In this document: positions 27,419-34,985 of the stretch, piece after piece
Position numbering within the stretch: the stretch's first letter is position 1
How the letters are laid out: every line of letters begins with the position of its first letter
Assembly: GCF_000265295.1 (NCBI RefSeq)
Contig: NC_018002.1
Coordinates: forward strand, 1,178,001-1,242,000
Source of the DNA: Sulfurospirillum barnesii SES-3
GTDB taxonomy: Bacteria > Campylobacterota > Campylobacteria > Campylobacterales > Sulfurospirillaceae
DNA length: 64,000 nucleotides
Direction: 5' to 3'
Program-made: the position numbers and the translations under genes
The notes under the pieces: model-generated
What the model was told of the DNA's origin: nothing
Seen by the model: the letters and a program-made list of their open reading frames with translations, nothing else
Databases searched by the model: none

Positions 27419-28398
27419 CTTATCAAGAAGCTTATGAAAGATTTGATGCATTATTTGAGAATCAGTTAAGTTCTGAAGAGGCGGCACGTTTTTTAGTAGA
27501 GTTATATGAACGAGGCGAACGTTTTGAAGAGATAGCAGCTGCAGCACAAGTAATGCGAGAACACAGTATAAAATTAAATATCCCCGAAAAATTAAAATCC
27601 CAAATCATTGACATCGTAGGTACAGGTGGAGATAAAAGTGGGTCTTTTAATATCTCCACAACCACTTCCATTGTTTTAGCAAGCCTTGGATGCAAGGTAG
27701 CCAAACATGGTAGTGGTTCAGCTACTTCTCTTTCGGGGAGTGCTGATGTGCTTAAAGCGTTGGGTCTCAATCTTAGTTTGACGCCAGAAAAACAAGTAAA
27801 AATGCTTGAAGAGTGTGGGTTTGTCTTTATGTTCGCTATGAATCATCACCCGTGCATGAAACATATTATGCCCATTCGAAGAAGCCTCTCCCATCGCACC
27901 ATTTTTAATATGCTAGGTCCTTTAGCCAACCCAGCAGGAGCGCAAAAACAGGTTATCGGTGTTTTTCATGTAGATTATATTGAACGTTTTGCTCAAGCAT
28001 TAAATGCTTTGGGTACCAGTAAAAGTATGGTTATTAGTTCACTTGATGGTTTGGATGAAGTCAGTATTTGTTCGCTTACACGTTATATTATGATTGAAAA
28101 TGAGACGATGCATGAGGGGGAAATTGACCCTCAAGCGTATGGTTTTAAACTTGCACCACTTGAGGCGATTCGAGGCGGAGAGAGTGTGGAAAATGCTGAA
28201 ATCACCCGTGCTATTTTACGGGGCGATGAAAAAGGTGCAAAGCGTGATATTGTACTTTTAAATGGGGCATGTGCTTTGATGGTGGATGGTAAAGCCAGAG
28301 ATATGCAAGAAGGCCTTGAAATGATGAAAGAGGCACTTGAGAGTAAAAAAGCATGGGATAAGCTTGGAGAAATAATCAAGCTTTCGTATCTTATATGA
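27415..28398 (+). CDS. trpD: Anthranilate phosphoribosyltransferase
   Basis: Transfers phosphoribose from PRPP to anthranilate in tryptophan synthesis. 327 residues; key motif VGTGGDKSGSFNISTTTS near 66-83 binds PRPP, followed by KHGSGSATSLSGSADVL near 97-113 and the second metal site region. No other trp gene is nearby, so it is a detached trpD, as in some Campylobacterota. It overlaps both the S4 gene and tsaE by 4 bases. Confidence 0.93.
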   Translation: MTYQEAYERFDALFENQLSSEEAARFLVELYERGERFEEIAAAAQVMREHSIKLNIPEKLKSQIIDIVGTGGDKSGSFNISTTTSIVLASLGCKVAKHGSGSATSLSGSADVLKALGLNLSLTPEKQVKMLEECGFVFMFAMNHHPCMKHIMPIRRSLSHRTIFNMLGPLANPAGAQKQVIGVFHVDYIERFAQALNALGTSKSMVISSLDGLDEVSICSLTRYIMIENETMHEGEIDPQAYGFKLAPLEAIRGGESVENAEITRAILRGDEKGAKRDIVLLNGACALMVDGKARDMQEGLEMMKEALESKKAWDKLGEIIKLSYLI

Positions 28399-28826
28399 GA
28401 GAATCCTTTGATATTGTGTGTGATATAGCACACCTAGATGTTTTAGCAGAGGAGATAAAAGCGAGTTTGGGTGATGCTGGTGTCTTACTTTTACGGGGTA
28501 ATCTTGCGAGTGGGAAAACCACTTTTGTCAAAGCTTTTGCAAAACAGTTGGGTATTAAAGAGGCTATTGCTTCACCTACCTTCTCGATTTTACATGAATA
28601 CGAAGACAAACTTTTTCACTATGATATATATCAATGTGGTACAGAGGGATTCTTAAAAAGTGGTCTTATTGAGAAGTTTGATTGTAAAGGCTACCATTTG
28701 GTGGAATGGGGAGAAGGTGAATTTGAAAACCTTTTACGCCATTTTGGCATTGCTTATGGTACTATTGACATTACACCCAATGATTTAAAACGACATTACA
28801 AGGTTAAGATTCATGCATACGCTTAA
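28395..28826 (+). CDS. tsaE: tRNA threonylcarbamoyladenosine synthesis ATPase TsaE
   Basis: ATPase of the TsaB-TsaD-TsaE complex that makes t6A37 in ANN-decoding tRNAs. 143 residues: Walker [18 protein letters not shown] near 34-50, the family block [12 protein letters not shown] near 57-68, and HYDIYQC and LVEWGE further on. It overlaps trpD by 4 bases and lptB by 14. Confidence 0.94.
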   Translation: MRESFDIVCDIAHLDVLAEEIKASLGDAGVLLLRGNLASGKTTFVKAFAKQLGIKEAIASPTFSILHEYEDKLFHYDIYQCGTEGFLKSGLIEKFDCKGYHLVEWGEGEFENLLRHFGIAYGTIDITPNDLKRHYKVKIHAYA

Positions 28827-29535
28827 AGTTCAGCAGTTAGAAAAAACAATTAAAAAAACACAGATTATTCAAGGGGTATCCCTTGAGGTTCACAGCGGAG
28901 AAGTTGTAGGACTTTTAGGCCCTAATGGTGCGGGTAAAACAACGATGTTTTATATGATTTGTGGTCTTATTGAACCTAGTTCGGGAGAAATATATTTTGA
29001 CAACCAAAATGTAACTAAAATTCCTTTACATGTAAGAGCAAAATTAGGTATTGGCTATTTACCACAAGAGTCCAGTATTTTTAAAGATTTAAGTGTGGAA
29101 GATAATATTATGCTTGCTGCTGAGATTGTTTTTTCCAACAAAGAAGAGGCGATGAAACGTGTCGAGGAGTTACTTAATCTTTTAAATATTGAGCCGATTC
29201 GAAAACGAAACGGTGTGAGTTTAAGTGGTGGAGAGAGAAGACGGTGTGAGATTGCTCGTTCGCTTGTGTTACAACCCAAATTTTTACTGCTTGATGAGCC
29301 TTTTGCAGGTGTTGATCCTATTGCGGTTTCAGATATTCAAAGTATCGTTCAAGACCTTTCAAAACTAGGTATTGGTGTCTTAATTACCGACCACAATGTC
29401 CGAGAAACACTGGCTATTTGTGATAGGGCGTATGTGCTCAAAGATGGAGCACTTCTTGCCAGTGGAAACAGTGAAGAAGTTTCTCAAAATAAATTGGTTA
29501 AAACCTATTATCTTGGCGAAGATTTTCGGTTTTAA
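28813..29535 (+). CDS. lptB: LPS export ABC ATPase LptB
   Basis: Cytoplasmic ATPase that drives lipopolysaccharide transport to the outer membrane with LptF, LptG and LptC. 240 residues: Walker [10 protein letters not shown] at 36-44, Q-loop [10 protein letters not shown] near 77-86, signature LSGGERRR near 137, Walker [14 protein letters not shown] near 156-168, and switch DHNVRETL. No other lpt genes are in the window. rpoN follows after 19 bases, the usual order in many proteobacteria. A TTACATGTAA is read as LHVR. Confidence 0.95.
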   Translation: MHTLKVQQLEKTIKKTQIIQGVSLEVHSGEVVGLLGPNGAGKTTMFYMICGLIEPSSGEIYFDNQNVTKIPLHVRAKLGIGYLPQESSIFKDLSVEDNIMLAAEIVFSNKEEAMKRVEELLNLLNIEPIRKRNGVSLSGGERRRCEIARSLVLQPKFLLLDEPFAGVDPIAVSDIQSIVQDLSKLGIGVLITDHNVRETLAICDRAYVLKDGALLASGNSEEVSQNKLVKTYYLGEDFRF

Positions 29536-29554
29536 CGTTTAAAGGAGAAAGCGT

Positions 29555-30826
29555 TTGAAACTTAGGGTTTCTGGTACACAAACCACCAAACAAAAGTTTT
29601 CCTCAACCCTTCGAGGTTGGCTTCCTATTTTACAAGCCAATCTTGATAATCTCATGGAAACACTTGAACCTTTTGTACAAGAAAATCCTTTTATCACTGT
29701 GACCTCAGGTTCAGAAGTGGTTGAAAAAAAATTTGAAAAGAAAAACTTTTTTCAAGAAGCTTCTAAAACATCTGTCTCTGGGACGATTGAAGCCCTAACT
29801 TTGGATAAAAAATCACTCTTTCAAACGCTTCATGAGCAAATTAATCCACCTCTTTTCCCCACAGAAAAATCGCAACGCATTGCTTATGAAATTATTGAAA
29901 ATATTAATGCTGAGGGATATTTTGAAGCAGATGCTCTCCATGAAATTGCTCAGAAGTTACATGTAAAAAGTGAGGAAGTGGAAAAAATACAACAACGCTT
30001 TGCCTATCTCGAGCCTTTAGGGGTTGGAGCACTTGATCTGAAAGAGACTTTTTTATTTCAATTACAAGAGCTTAGCCTTGAAGAAACGCTGTATGAAAAT
30101 GTTGAAAAGTTGATTTTAAATTTTGAATCCATTGAGTCATTTAATAAAGAACCTTTATTTCACGAGTCCTTAAGTGTGATTAAACATTTTCGCAATCCGC
30201 CTGCCATTGATTTTATGGAAGAGACCAAAGAAGTGATTCCTGATATTTTTATTTATCCAGTGGATGAAGGAATTGAAGTCAGACTCAATGATGCGTATTA
30301 TCCTGAGGTCATGATTGATACAGAAGGGTTAGATGAAAATCATAGTTTTGTCTCACAAAAGATTAAAGAGGCAAAAGATTTGGTAGATGCTTTAGAGATG
30401 CGAAAAGCAACGCTGTATAAAATTGGTTTGATGATTATCGAGTATCAGTACGATTTTTTCTTTGGAAAAGCAATTAAGCCTATGAAACTCAAAGACCTTG
30501 CGGATGATTTGGGGCGCAATCCTTCTACTATTTCACGAGCTATTGCTGGGAAATACCTCTCATGTTCTCGTGGTATTATTCCTTTAAAACAATTTTTTGC
30601 AACTGCCCTTGAAGAAGATATTTCCAACAGCGCTATTAAAGAGTATATGCTTGAACTTGTGAAGTATGAAAATAAAATAAAACCACTCAGTGACCTAAAG
30701 CTTTTAGAATGTATTGAAACAAAATTTAACATAAAAATGGTGAGGCGTACCATTACAAAGTATCGCCAGCAGTTTAATATTGCAAGTTCTTCAGAACGTA
30801 AAAAACTCTATACGCTCACCTATTAA
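29555..30826 (+). CDS. rpoN: RNA polymerase sigma-54 factor
   Basis: Sigma factor for middle and late flagellar genes in Campylobacterota. 423 residues, starting at TTG with AAAGGAGAAAG upstream. Region I (about 1-50) is Gln/Leu-rich and binds activators; the core-binding part follows; the C-terminal helix-turn-helix (NPSTISRAIAGKYLS) and the RpoN box RRTITKYR at 397-404 bind the -24/-12 promoter. A matching promoter is seen before flgL in this window. The stop overlaps the convergent J-domain gene by 4 bases. Confidence 0.96.
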   Translation: MKLRVSGTQTTKQKFSSTLRGWLPILQANLDNLMETLEPFVQENPFITVTSGSEVVEKKFEKKNFFQEASKTSVSGTIEALTLDKKSLFQTLHEQINPPLFPTEKSQRIAYEIIENINAEGYFEADALHEIAQKLHVKSEEVEKIQQRFAYLEPLGVGALDLKETFLFQLQELSLEETLYENVEKLILNFESIESFNKEPLFHESLSVIKHFRNPPAIDFMEETKEVIPDIFIYPVDEGIEVRLNDAYYPEVMIDTEGLDENHSFVSQKIKEAKDLVDALEMRKATLYKIGLMIIEYQYDFFFGKAIKPMKLKDLADDLGRNPSTISRAIAGKYLSCSRGIIPLKQFFATALEEDISNSAIKEYMLELVKYENKIKPLSDLKLLECIETKFNIKMVRRTITKYRQQFNIASSSERKKLYTLTY

Positions 30827-31653
30827 GCAATTTTTATCTCAGCATGCCTAAAATGCATTTTTAACATTTCATAGGCGTATTGAATCTCTTGAAACTTTGC
30901 TACATACTTTACATGTAAATCACCATCGTAAAGCCCACAACTATCAGGATGGTATTTCTTAACCAACGAGAGATAATTACGTCGAATCATCTCAAAAGAG
31001 TCCTCCACTTTGCACCCTAAAATTCCAAAATATTCTTCAAGAAGTGAAAAAAGTGCATTATGGCGGCTTCGTTTTAAGCGTTTTGTTACAAAACTTTTTT
31101 TATACGAGAGTAAGGCTTCTTCTTGATAGTTAAACGCAACAAAACAACCAAAAAGTTCTTTTTGTTCCAAAAGTTTTTCTAAAAGACGTACGGTTTCATC
31201 CGAATTTGGATAAAGGGTAATGGTTCCATTTTTTGGACGAATTCTGACCAAATGGTCTTTAAAATAGCTCTTAAGATAAGAAGCAAACAGAGTATTGTGT
31301 GAACCTAGATGAAAAACAACAGCATAATTATCCTCAATCACAAGCTGAATATTCATTTTTTGTAAAAGTTGATTTGGCTTTAAAAGTGAAATCTTAATAC
31401 TCTTCTCAAGTGCTTCTTCAATAGTGATGGCGTTTTCATAATCATTTGTTTTACGCAAATAAATTTTACTCAGTAACTTTAAAAAATAACGACGCTGAAC
31501 GATCTCATCCTCTTCTTTAAAGATGATCATCTTCTCTTTACGTCCAATCTTCTTTTTAAAGTTTTTATCGGCAATGTTTTGCAAATAATAAAATGTTTTT
31601 GAATCTTCCTCAATCGTGATGGCTAACATGTCGTGTGTCAATGAAAGGTGCAT
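30823..31653 (-). CDS. J-domain (DnaJ-like) protein
   Basis: 276 residues. A J-domain occupies the C-terminal 65 or so (FEMIRRNYLSLVKKYHPDSCG, HPD near 237), which would stimulate an Hsp70 partner. The N-terminal 200 residues have no recognisable domain and no Gly/Phe or zinc region, so this is a class III-type co-chaperone. Similar genes are found in other Campylobacterota. Convergent with rpoN; the palindrome at 30909-30918 is read as LHVK within the J-domain. Confidence 0.85.
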   Translation of the reverse strand: MHLSLTHDMLAITIEEDSKTFYYLQNIADKNFKKKIGRKEKMIIFKEEDEIVQRRYFLKLLSKIYLRKTNDYENAITIEEALEKSIKISLLKPNQLLQKMNIQLVIEDNYAVVFHLGSHNTLFASYLKSYFKDHLVRIRPKNGTITLYPNSDETVRLLEKLLEQKELFGCFVAFNYQEEALLSYKKSFVTKRLKRSRHNALFSLLEEYFGILGCKVEDSFEMIRRNYLSLVKKYHPDSCGLYDGDLHVKYVAKFQEIQYAYEMLKMHFRHAEIKIA

Positions 31654-31718
31654 TTACTTCATCCTTTTAAGTCAGGTATATACCTTAAAAGCAAAAAGAA
31701 TTCCAACTTTTTAGAAGC

Positions 31719-32444
31719 TTAGTGCCACAGTGCTTCTTCATCGAGCTCTGGATTGCCCTTTAAAATTTGATACGGTTGGTAGGATGCCTTGTATTTAAGG
31801 CTTTGACATGCTTCAACGTAATAGCCTAAATAAATCCATTTGAGTCCATACTCTTTGGCTAAAAGGATTTGCTCATAAATTGAAAGACGTCCTAGGGACA
31901 AATGGGCGAAGTCGGGGTCATAATAAAAATAGATTGAAGAAATTCCGTTATCTAAAAAATCAATTAAATCAACGCCTATCAATTTTTTATCGTGAAAATA
32001 GAGGATTTCTTTTCCAAAATTGTGTGCACCACTGACATAAAGTTCATGATAACTTTGAGGTTTAAGATAATAATAGTGCCATCCACGCCTCTCTTCCATA
32101 AAACGGTGGTATCTCTCATAAAGCTCTAAGTGTTCTGTGCTCATAGTGGGAGCTTGTATAACATACGAAATACCTTCTGCTTTTTTGAAGGTTCGTTTAG
32201 CAGAACGTGAAAAATGATAATTTTCAACATCAATGCGCAGGCTTAAACAGGATTGACATCCCTTGCACTGAGGACGTGAATAGTAGTTTCCAAAACGTCT
32301 CCAACCTCGTTCAATCAAATCCTGATTGAGTTGCATGGAGGCATTTTCAATGTACTTGTACTCCATGCGTGTTTTGCACTCACTAATGTAGGAACATTGT
32401 GTATCGAGGGTTGAAAATTCTATGGTTCGGGAAGATAATAACAT
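31719..32444 (-). CDS. bpt: Leucyl/arginyl-tRNA--protein transferase (Bpt/ATE family)
   Basis: Transfers an amino acid from aminoacyl-tRNA to acidic N-termini of proteins, marking them for ClpS-ClpAP degradation. 241 residues; the N-terminal Cys cluster (CSYISEC and CKGCQSC near 57-64) and GWRRFGNYYSRPQC identify the family, and YLGYYVEAC near the C-terminus is the conserved acetyltransferase-like core. Bacterial Bpt uses leucyl-tRNA, but substrate choice cannot be read from sequence alone. It follows a tiny gene after only 3 bases. Confidence 0.93.
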   Translation of the reverse strand: MLLSSRTIEFSTLDTQCSYISECKTRMEYKYIENASMQLNQDLIERGWRRFGNYYSRPQCKGCQSCLSLRIDVENYHFSRSAKRTFKKAEGISYVIQAPTMSTEHLELYERYHRFMEERRGWHYYYLKPQSYHELYVSGAHNFGKEILYFHDKKLIGVDLIDFLDNGISSIYFYYDPDFAHLSLGRLSIYEQILLAKEYGLKWIYLGYYVEACQSLKYKASYQPYQILKGNPELDEEALWH

Positions 32445-32447
32445 GAC

Positions 32448-32618
32448 TTAGGATCGTTTTTTGACTCCAGAATTTTGCATAAACAGTTCAAAATTTTCGT
32501 GAAGTTTTTTCTCTTTCTCATTTTTTTGGGCTTCTATCATCTTCTCTTTGCTCTCTTTTTCTTCTTGACTCATTTTATCTTTCAAAGACTTTAGATCATC
32601 CAATAAATTGCCCTGCAT
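32448..32618 (-). CDS. Small charged coiled-coil protein of unknown function
   Basis: 56 residues, starting MQGNLLDDLKSLKDKMSQEE and almost wholly charged helix, with a Lys/Glu-rich coiled coil. AAAGG stands five bases before the ATG and the stop lies 3 bases before the bpt start, which supports a real gene co-transcribed with bpt. A TTTACATGTAAA palindrome is directly upstream (32627-32638). No family was recognised. Confidence 0.65.
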   Translation of the reverse strand: MQGNLLDDLKSLKDKMSQEEKESKEKMIEAQKNEKEKKLHENFELFMQNSGVKKRS

Positions 32619-32717
32619 TTGAAACCTTTACATGTAAAAATAAATAGGGCTTGATTATAGCAAAAAACAAGAGAAAAAAGATGGAAGTGAATGTTTTTTG
32701 GAAGTTAAAAAAAAGGG

Positions 32718-32736
32718 TGGTACTGAGGCCGGACTC
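32718..32736. repeat. Left attachment repeat of the integrated element
   Basis: An imperfect copy of the last 20 bases of tRNA-Leu(CAA): identical over CTGAGGCCGGACTC (32723-32736 and 48725-48738) and over the preceding TGGTA, with one C missing in the left copy. It marks the far end of the 16-kb element and is probably the displaced original tRNA 3' end. Confidence 0.8.
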
Positions 32737-32791
32737 ACTAGAATAGTTAAAAGACCTATACTACAGTATTCTAAGAATACATATTGTCCAT

Positions 32792-32811
32792 CAGTACCGT
32801 AATCAGTACCG
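32792..32811. promoter_or_regulatory. Possible integrase arm sites, left end
   Basis: Two direct copies of CAGTACCG (32792-32799, 32804-32811), 12 bases apart. The same core recurs near the integrase end (48585-48592, GAGTACCG at 48598-48605, inverted at 48548-48557). Repeated short sites at both ends of an element fit arm-type integrase or excisionase binding. Confidence 0.45.
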
Positions 32812-32819
32812 CTAAAAGC

Positions 32820-33220
32820 TAAAGTAAACACCCTAATTAGTGTATCATAATCATTTAATTATACTAAAACAAGAATTAATTGTTGCCATTATTTTTAACA
32901 TATTTATATGATAAAAATAATATAAATTTAAATAATTAGTATATATTATTAAAACTTTATTTTTTACATATATATGTAAAAAATTTCTGCCTTATAACTT
33001 AAGAAAAAATGCTCATCAACATCGAATATATCGAATATATTGACTTATATTTGTAAATCAAAAAAATTGATAATAAAAAGATAGCATAATTTTTTAGAAC
33101 ATCGATACAATGGGCATTTAACAACATGTTGTATCTAATTATTTTTGCCTATACTGAATGTTATAATTATGCCAGATATATCAATTTACTTATATAAACT
33201 TGAATAGACAAAAAGGAACA
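32820..33220. promoter_or_regulatory. AT-rich control region before the AlpA-like gene
   Basis: About 400 bases without a gene. It contains two tandem ATCGAATAT copies (33021-33029, 33030-33038), a 12-base palindrome ACAACATGTTGT (33122-33133) and a TATAAT box (33163-33168) 50-60 bases before the alpA-like start, with no good -35. Such repeats suit operator or excisionase sites. Confidence 0.45.
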
Positions 33221-33445
33221 ATGATGGACACAACAAATAGACTTATTAAATTGGACGAGGTAAGGCAATTGGTACCTTTAAGCCGAGCAAAAATTTATAA
33301 AATGATTAAAGATGAACAATTTCCTCGACAACTAAAAGAAGGTGGAAGTAGTCTCTGGAGTTTAGAAGATGTACTTAATTACATTAAAAAACTAGGAGAG
33401 AAGGGCAAAAAAAATGATGCTAAGAATTTAGAAATCAATAAATAA
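33221..33445 (+). CDS. AlpA/MerR-type excisionase or regulator
   Basis: 74 residues with an N-terminal winged helix-turn-helix: LIKLDEVRQLVPLSRAKIYKMIKDEQFPRQLKEGG, as in AlpA proteins that control prophage-like integrases. The end is Lys-rich. ATG at 33221 has AAAAGGAA directly upstream; the ATG at 33224 is also possible. First gene of the left half of the element; it likely regulates excision with the integrase at the other end. Confidence 0.82.
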   Translation: MMDTTNRLIKLDEVRQLVPLSRAKIYKMIKDEQFPRQLKEGGSSLWSLEDVLNYIKKLGEKGKKNDAKNLEINK

Positions 33446-33447
33446 AA

Positions 33448-33485
33448 CTCCCTTCGTTGAAAGTTGGTCGCTGGCAACGAGGGAG
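33448..33485. repeat. Hairpin between the AlpA-like and RepO-like genes
   Basis: CTCCCTTCGTTG (33448-33459) pairs with CAACGAGGGAG (33475-33485) with a single bulge, across a 15-base loop. No T-run follows, so it may be an attenuator or replication/processing structure rather than a simple terminator. Confidence 0.5.
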
Positions 33486-33580
33486 CAATTAAAGTCCTAG
33501 AAAGAGTCTTTAATCAATCTGCATTATACACTAGTGCTCTTGATTATTCAACCTTTTTTATTAATATAAAAGGCTTGGGC

Positions 33581-34063
33581 ATGGAAACATTTATACCAAA
33601 TTCCTTTCAAGTTCCCAATGCTTTAGTAGATCTTTTTCTACTAAAGCTGACAGAATTTGAACTTAAAATATATCTTATAATTATTAGGAAAACAAAAGGA
33701 TGGAACAAAGATTTTGATGCAATTTCAATTTCACAATTTATCAAGATCTTGGAAGTAAAAGATCAACGTACCGTTAAAAAAGCGATAAAGGGTTTAGCAG
33801 AAAAAAACCTAATTATTCGTCTTGAACAAATTGGAAAAGAAAGCAAATTTGCAATAAATCTCAACCCCCTACATGCAAATGAGGGGAGTCATCCAAATGC
33901 ACCTACATCACGATGTACCCCACAAAGTACCATTAATGAAAAGCAAGTTTGTAAAAGAAAAAAAGAACCAAAAATTCTAAATGTACAAAAAACTCCTAAT
34001 ACACTCATAGTTACTTATCCTCGTTTTCCTACGACTGTTAGACCTGCTAGGAGTTCACAATGA
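33581..34063 (+). CDS. RepO-like replication protein (phage O N-terminal type)
   Basis: 160 residues from ATG at 33581, with AAAAGG before it. The start FIPNSFQVPNALVDLFLLKLTEFELKIYLIIIRKTKGWNKD resembles the winged-helix N-terminal domain of phage replication protein O, which binds the origin. The C-terminal 60 residues are basic and low in structure. Upstream codons are open but lack a ribosome site. It overlaps the next gene by 4 bases and may initiate replication of the excised element. Confidence 0.7.
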   Translation: METFIPNSFQVPNALVDLFLLKLTEFELKIYLIIIRKTKGWNKDFDAISISQFIKILEVKDQRTVKKAIKGLAEKNLIIRLEQIGKESKFAINLNPLHANEGSHPNAPTSRCTPQSTINEKQVCKRKKEPKILNVQKTPNTLIVTYPRFPTTVRPARSSQ

Positions 34064-34242
34064 GCAATGAACTCTTCAAAACCTGCAACCGCCGTGAACA
34101 ACAAAAAATACAAGCAATCTTTTTTCTTTTACAAACTAAAAAGCTCAAAAATATTGAGAAAATCTTTGAAATTGTAAAAAATTTAATAAAAAAAGAGCGA
34201 AAAGATGCAAAGTGTAGAGCAAAAGAGAGGTTAGGAAAATGA
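34060..34242 (+). CDS. Small basic protein of unknown function
   Basis: 60 residues, strongly basic helix (IEKIFEIVKNLIKKERKDAKCRAKER). Overlaps the RepO-like stop and the next start by 4 bases each (ATGA), which argues for a real, translationally coupled gene. No family recognised. Confidence 0.6.
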   Translation: MSNELFKTCNRREQQKIQAIFFLLQTKKLKNIEKIFEIVKNLIKKERKDAKCRAKERLGK

Positions 34243-34985
34243 TTGCAACTAGCCTAGCGCAATTTAACCGTTACCCATTTTTTCTCTTTCTAACCTATGC
34301 CAAAGAGGCACGGTTGGATTTAGAAAAAAATGAGATACATACGGTAATCGAAGAGGAAGAGTTTAACGAAACCACGAAGCAGATGGAGACGTTTACGATT
34401 AATCGTATGTCACGCATTGAACCTGTACCTGTTTGGCAAGTCGTTTTAATGAAGTATATGCCAATTATTTTTTTACTCTATTGGAGTAATTTTCCAAATT
34501 CTAAAAACGAGTTTATTGTTGCACTTATATCTTTAGTCTATTTTAGTGCATTTGTGAGCCTTTTTAACTACAATCGCACCATTGCCAAGTATATTGGCAT
34601 TCTCTCAATCGTTTTGCTCTATTTTGTGCGTTTTAAGCTCGATGTGAGTGCTATACACATAAATTGGTTTATTGGTTACATGATGAGCTATACCATGATG
34701 TTCTACATCATCTTTGATATGTACAAAAAACGATATCTAAACTACTACAACCTTTTAGACCTTGGTGGTCAAAAGCGTATTCAGATCGCTACACGCCAAA
34801 AACGCCCACTTATCATGGTACCTTTTATGCGTAAAATGACAGGTGGAAAGAAAACAGGTGTTTTGCATGTAAACCAAGGCTTTAACCTTGGGTTCAATGT
34901 TTTTCTTAAAGGCTATTTTGTACGTATTACAAAAGAGATCAATGAAGAGAGCAAGGTGGGTTCATATGAAAACAGCACACTTTAA
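34239..34985 (+). CDS. Inner-membrane protein of unknown function in the element
   Basis: 248 residues with about four membrane segments in the middle (roughly 75-175: VVLMKYMPIIFLLYW, FIVALISLVYFSAFVSLF, IGILSIVLLYFVRF, MMSYTMMFYIIF), and a basic, soluble C-terminal tail. It overlaps the next gene by 20 bases and is likely co-translated with it. No family is recognised; a role in a membrane complex with the large downstream protein is inferred only from coupling. Confidence 0.65.
   Translation: MIATSLAQFNRYPFFLFLTYAKEARLDLEKNEIHTVIEEEEFNETTKQMETFTINRMSRIEPVPVWQVVLMKYMPIIFLLYWSNFPNSKNEFIVALISLVYFSAFVSLFNYNRTIAKYIGILSIVLLYFVRFKLDVSAIHINWFIGYMMSYTMMFYIIFDMYKKRYLNYYNLLDLGGQKRIQIATRQKRPLIMVPFMRKMTGGKKTGVLHVNQGFNLGFNVFLKGYFVRITKEINEESKVGSYENSTL

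Noticed and set aside
32756-32763. Longer tRNA-Leu remnant at the left end (CTATACTA shared with the anticodon arm)
   Set aside because: The spacing to the attachment repeat differs from the tRNA by 3 bases and the bases between do not match, so it is probably chance.
34873-34890. Hairpin CCAAGG/CCTTGG near the end of the 248-residue gene
   Set aside because: Six-base stem within coding sequence with no conserved context; likely chance.
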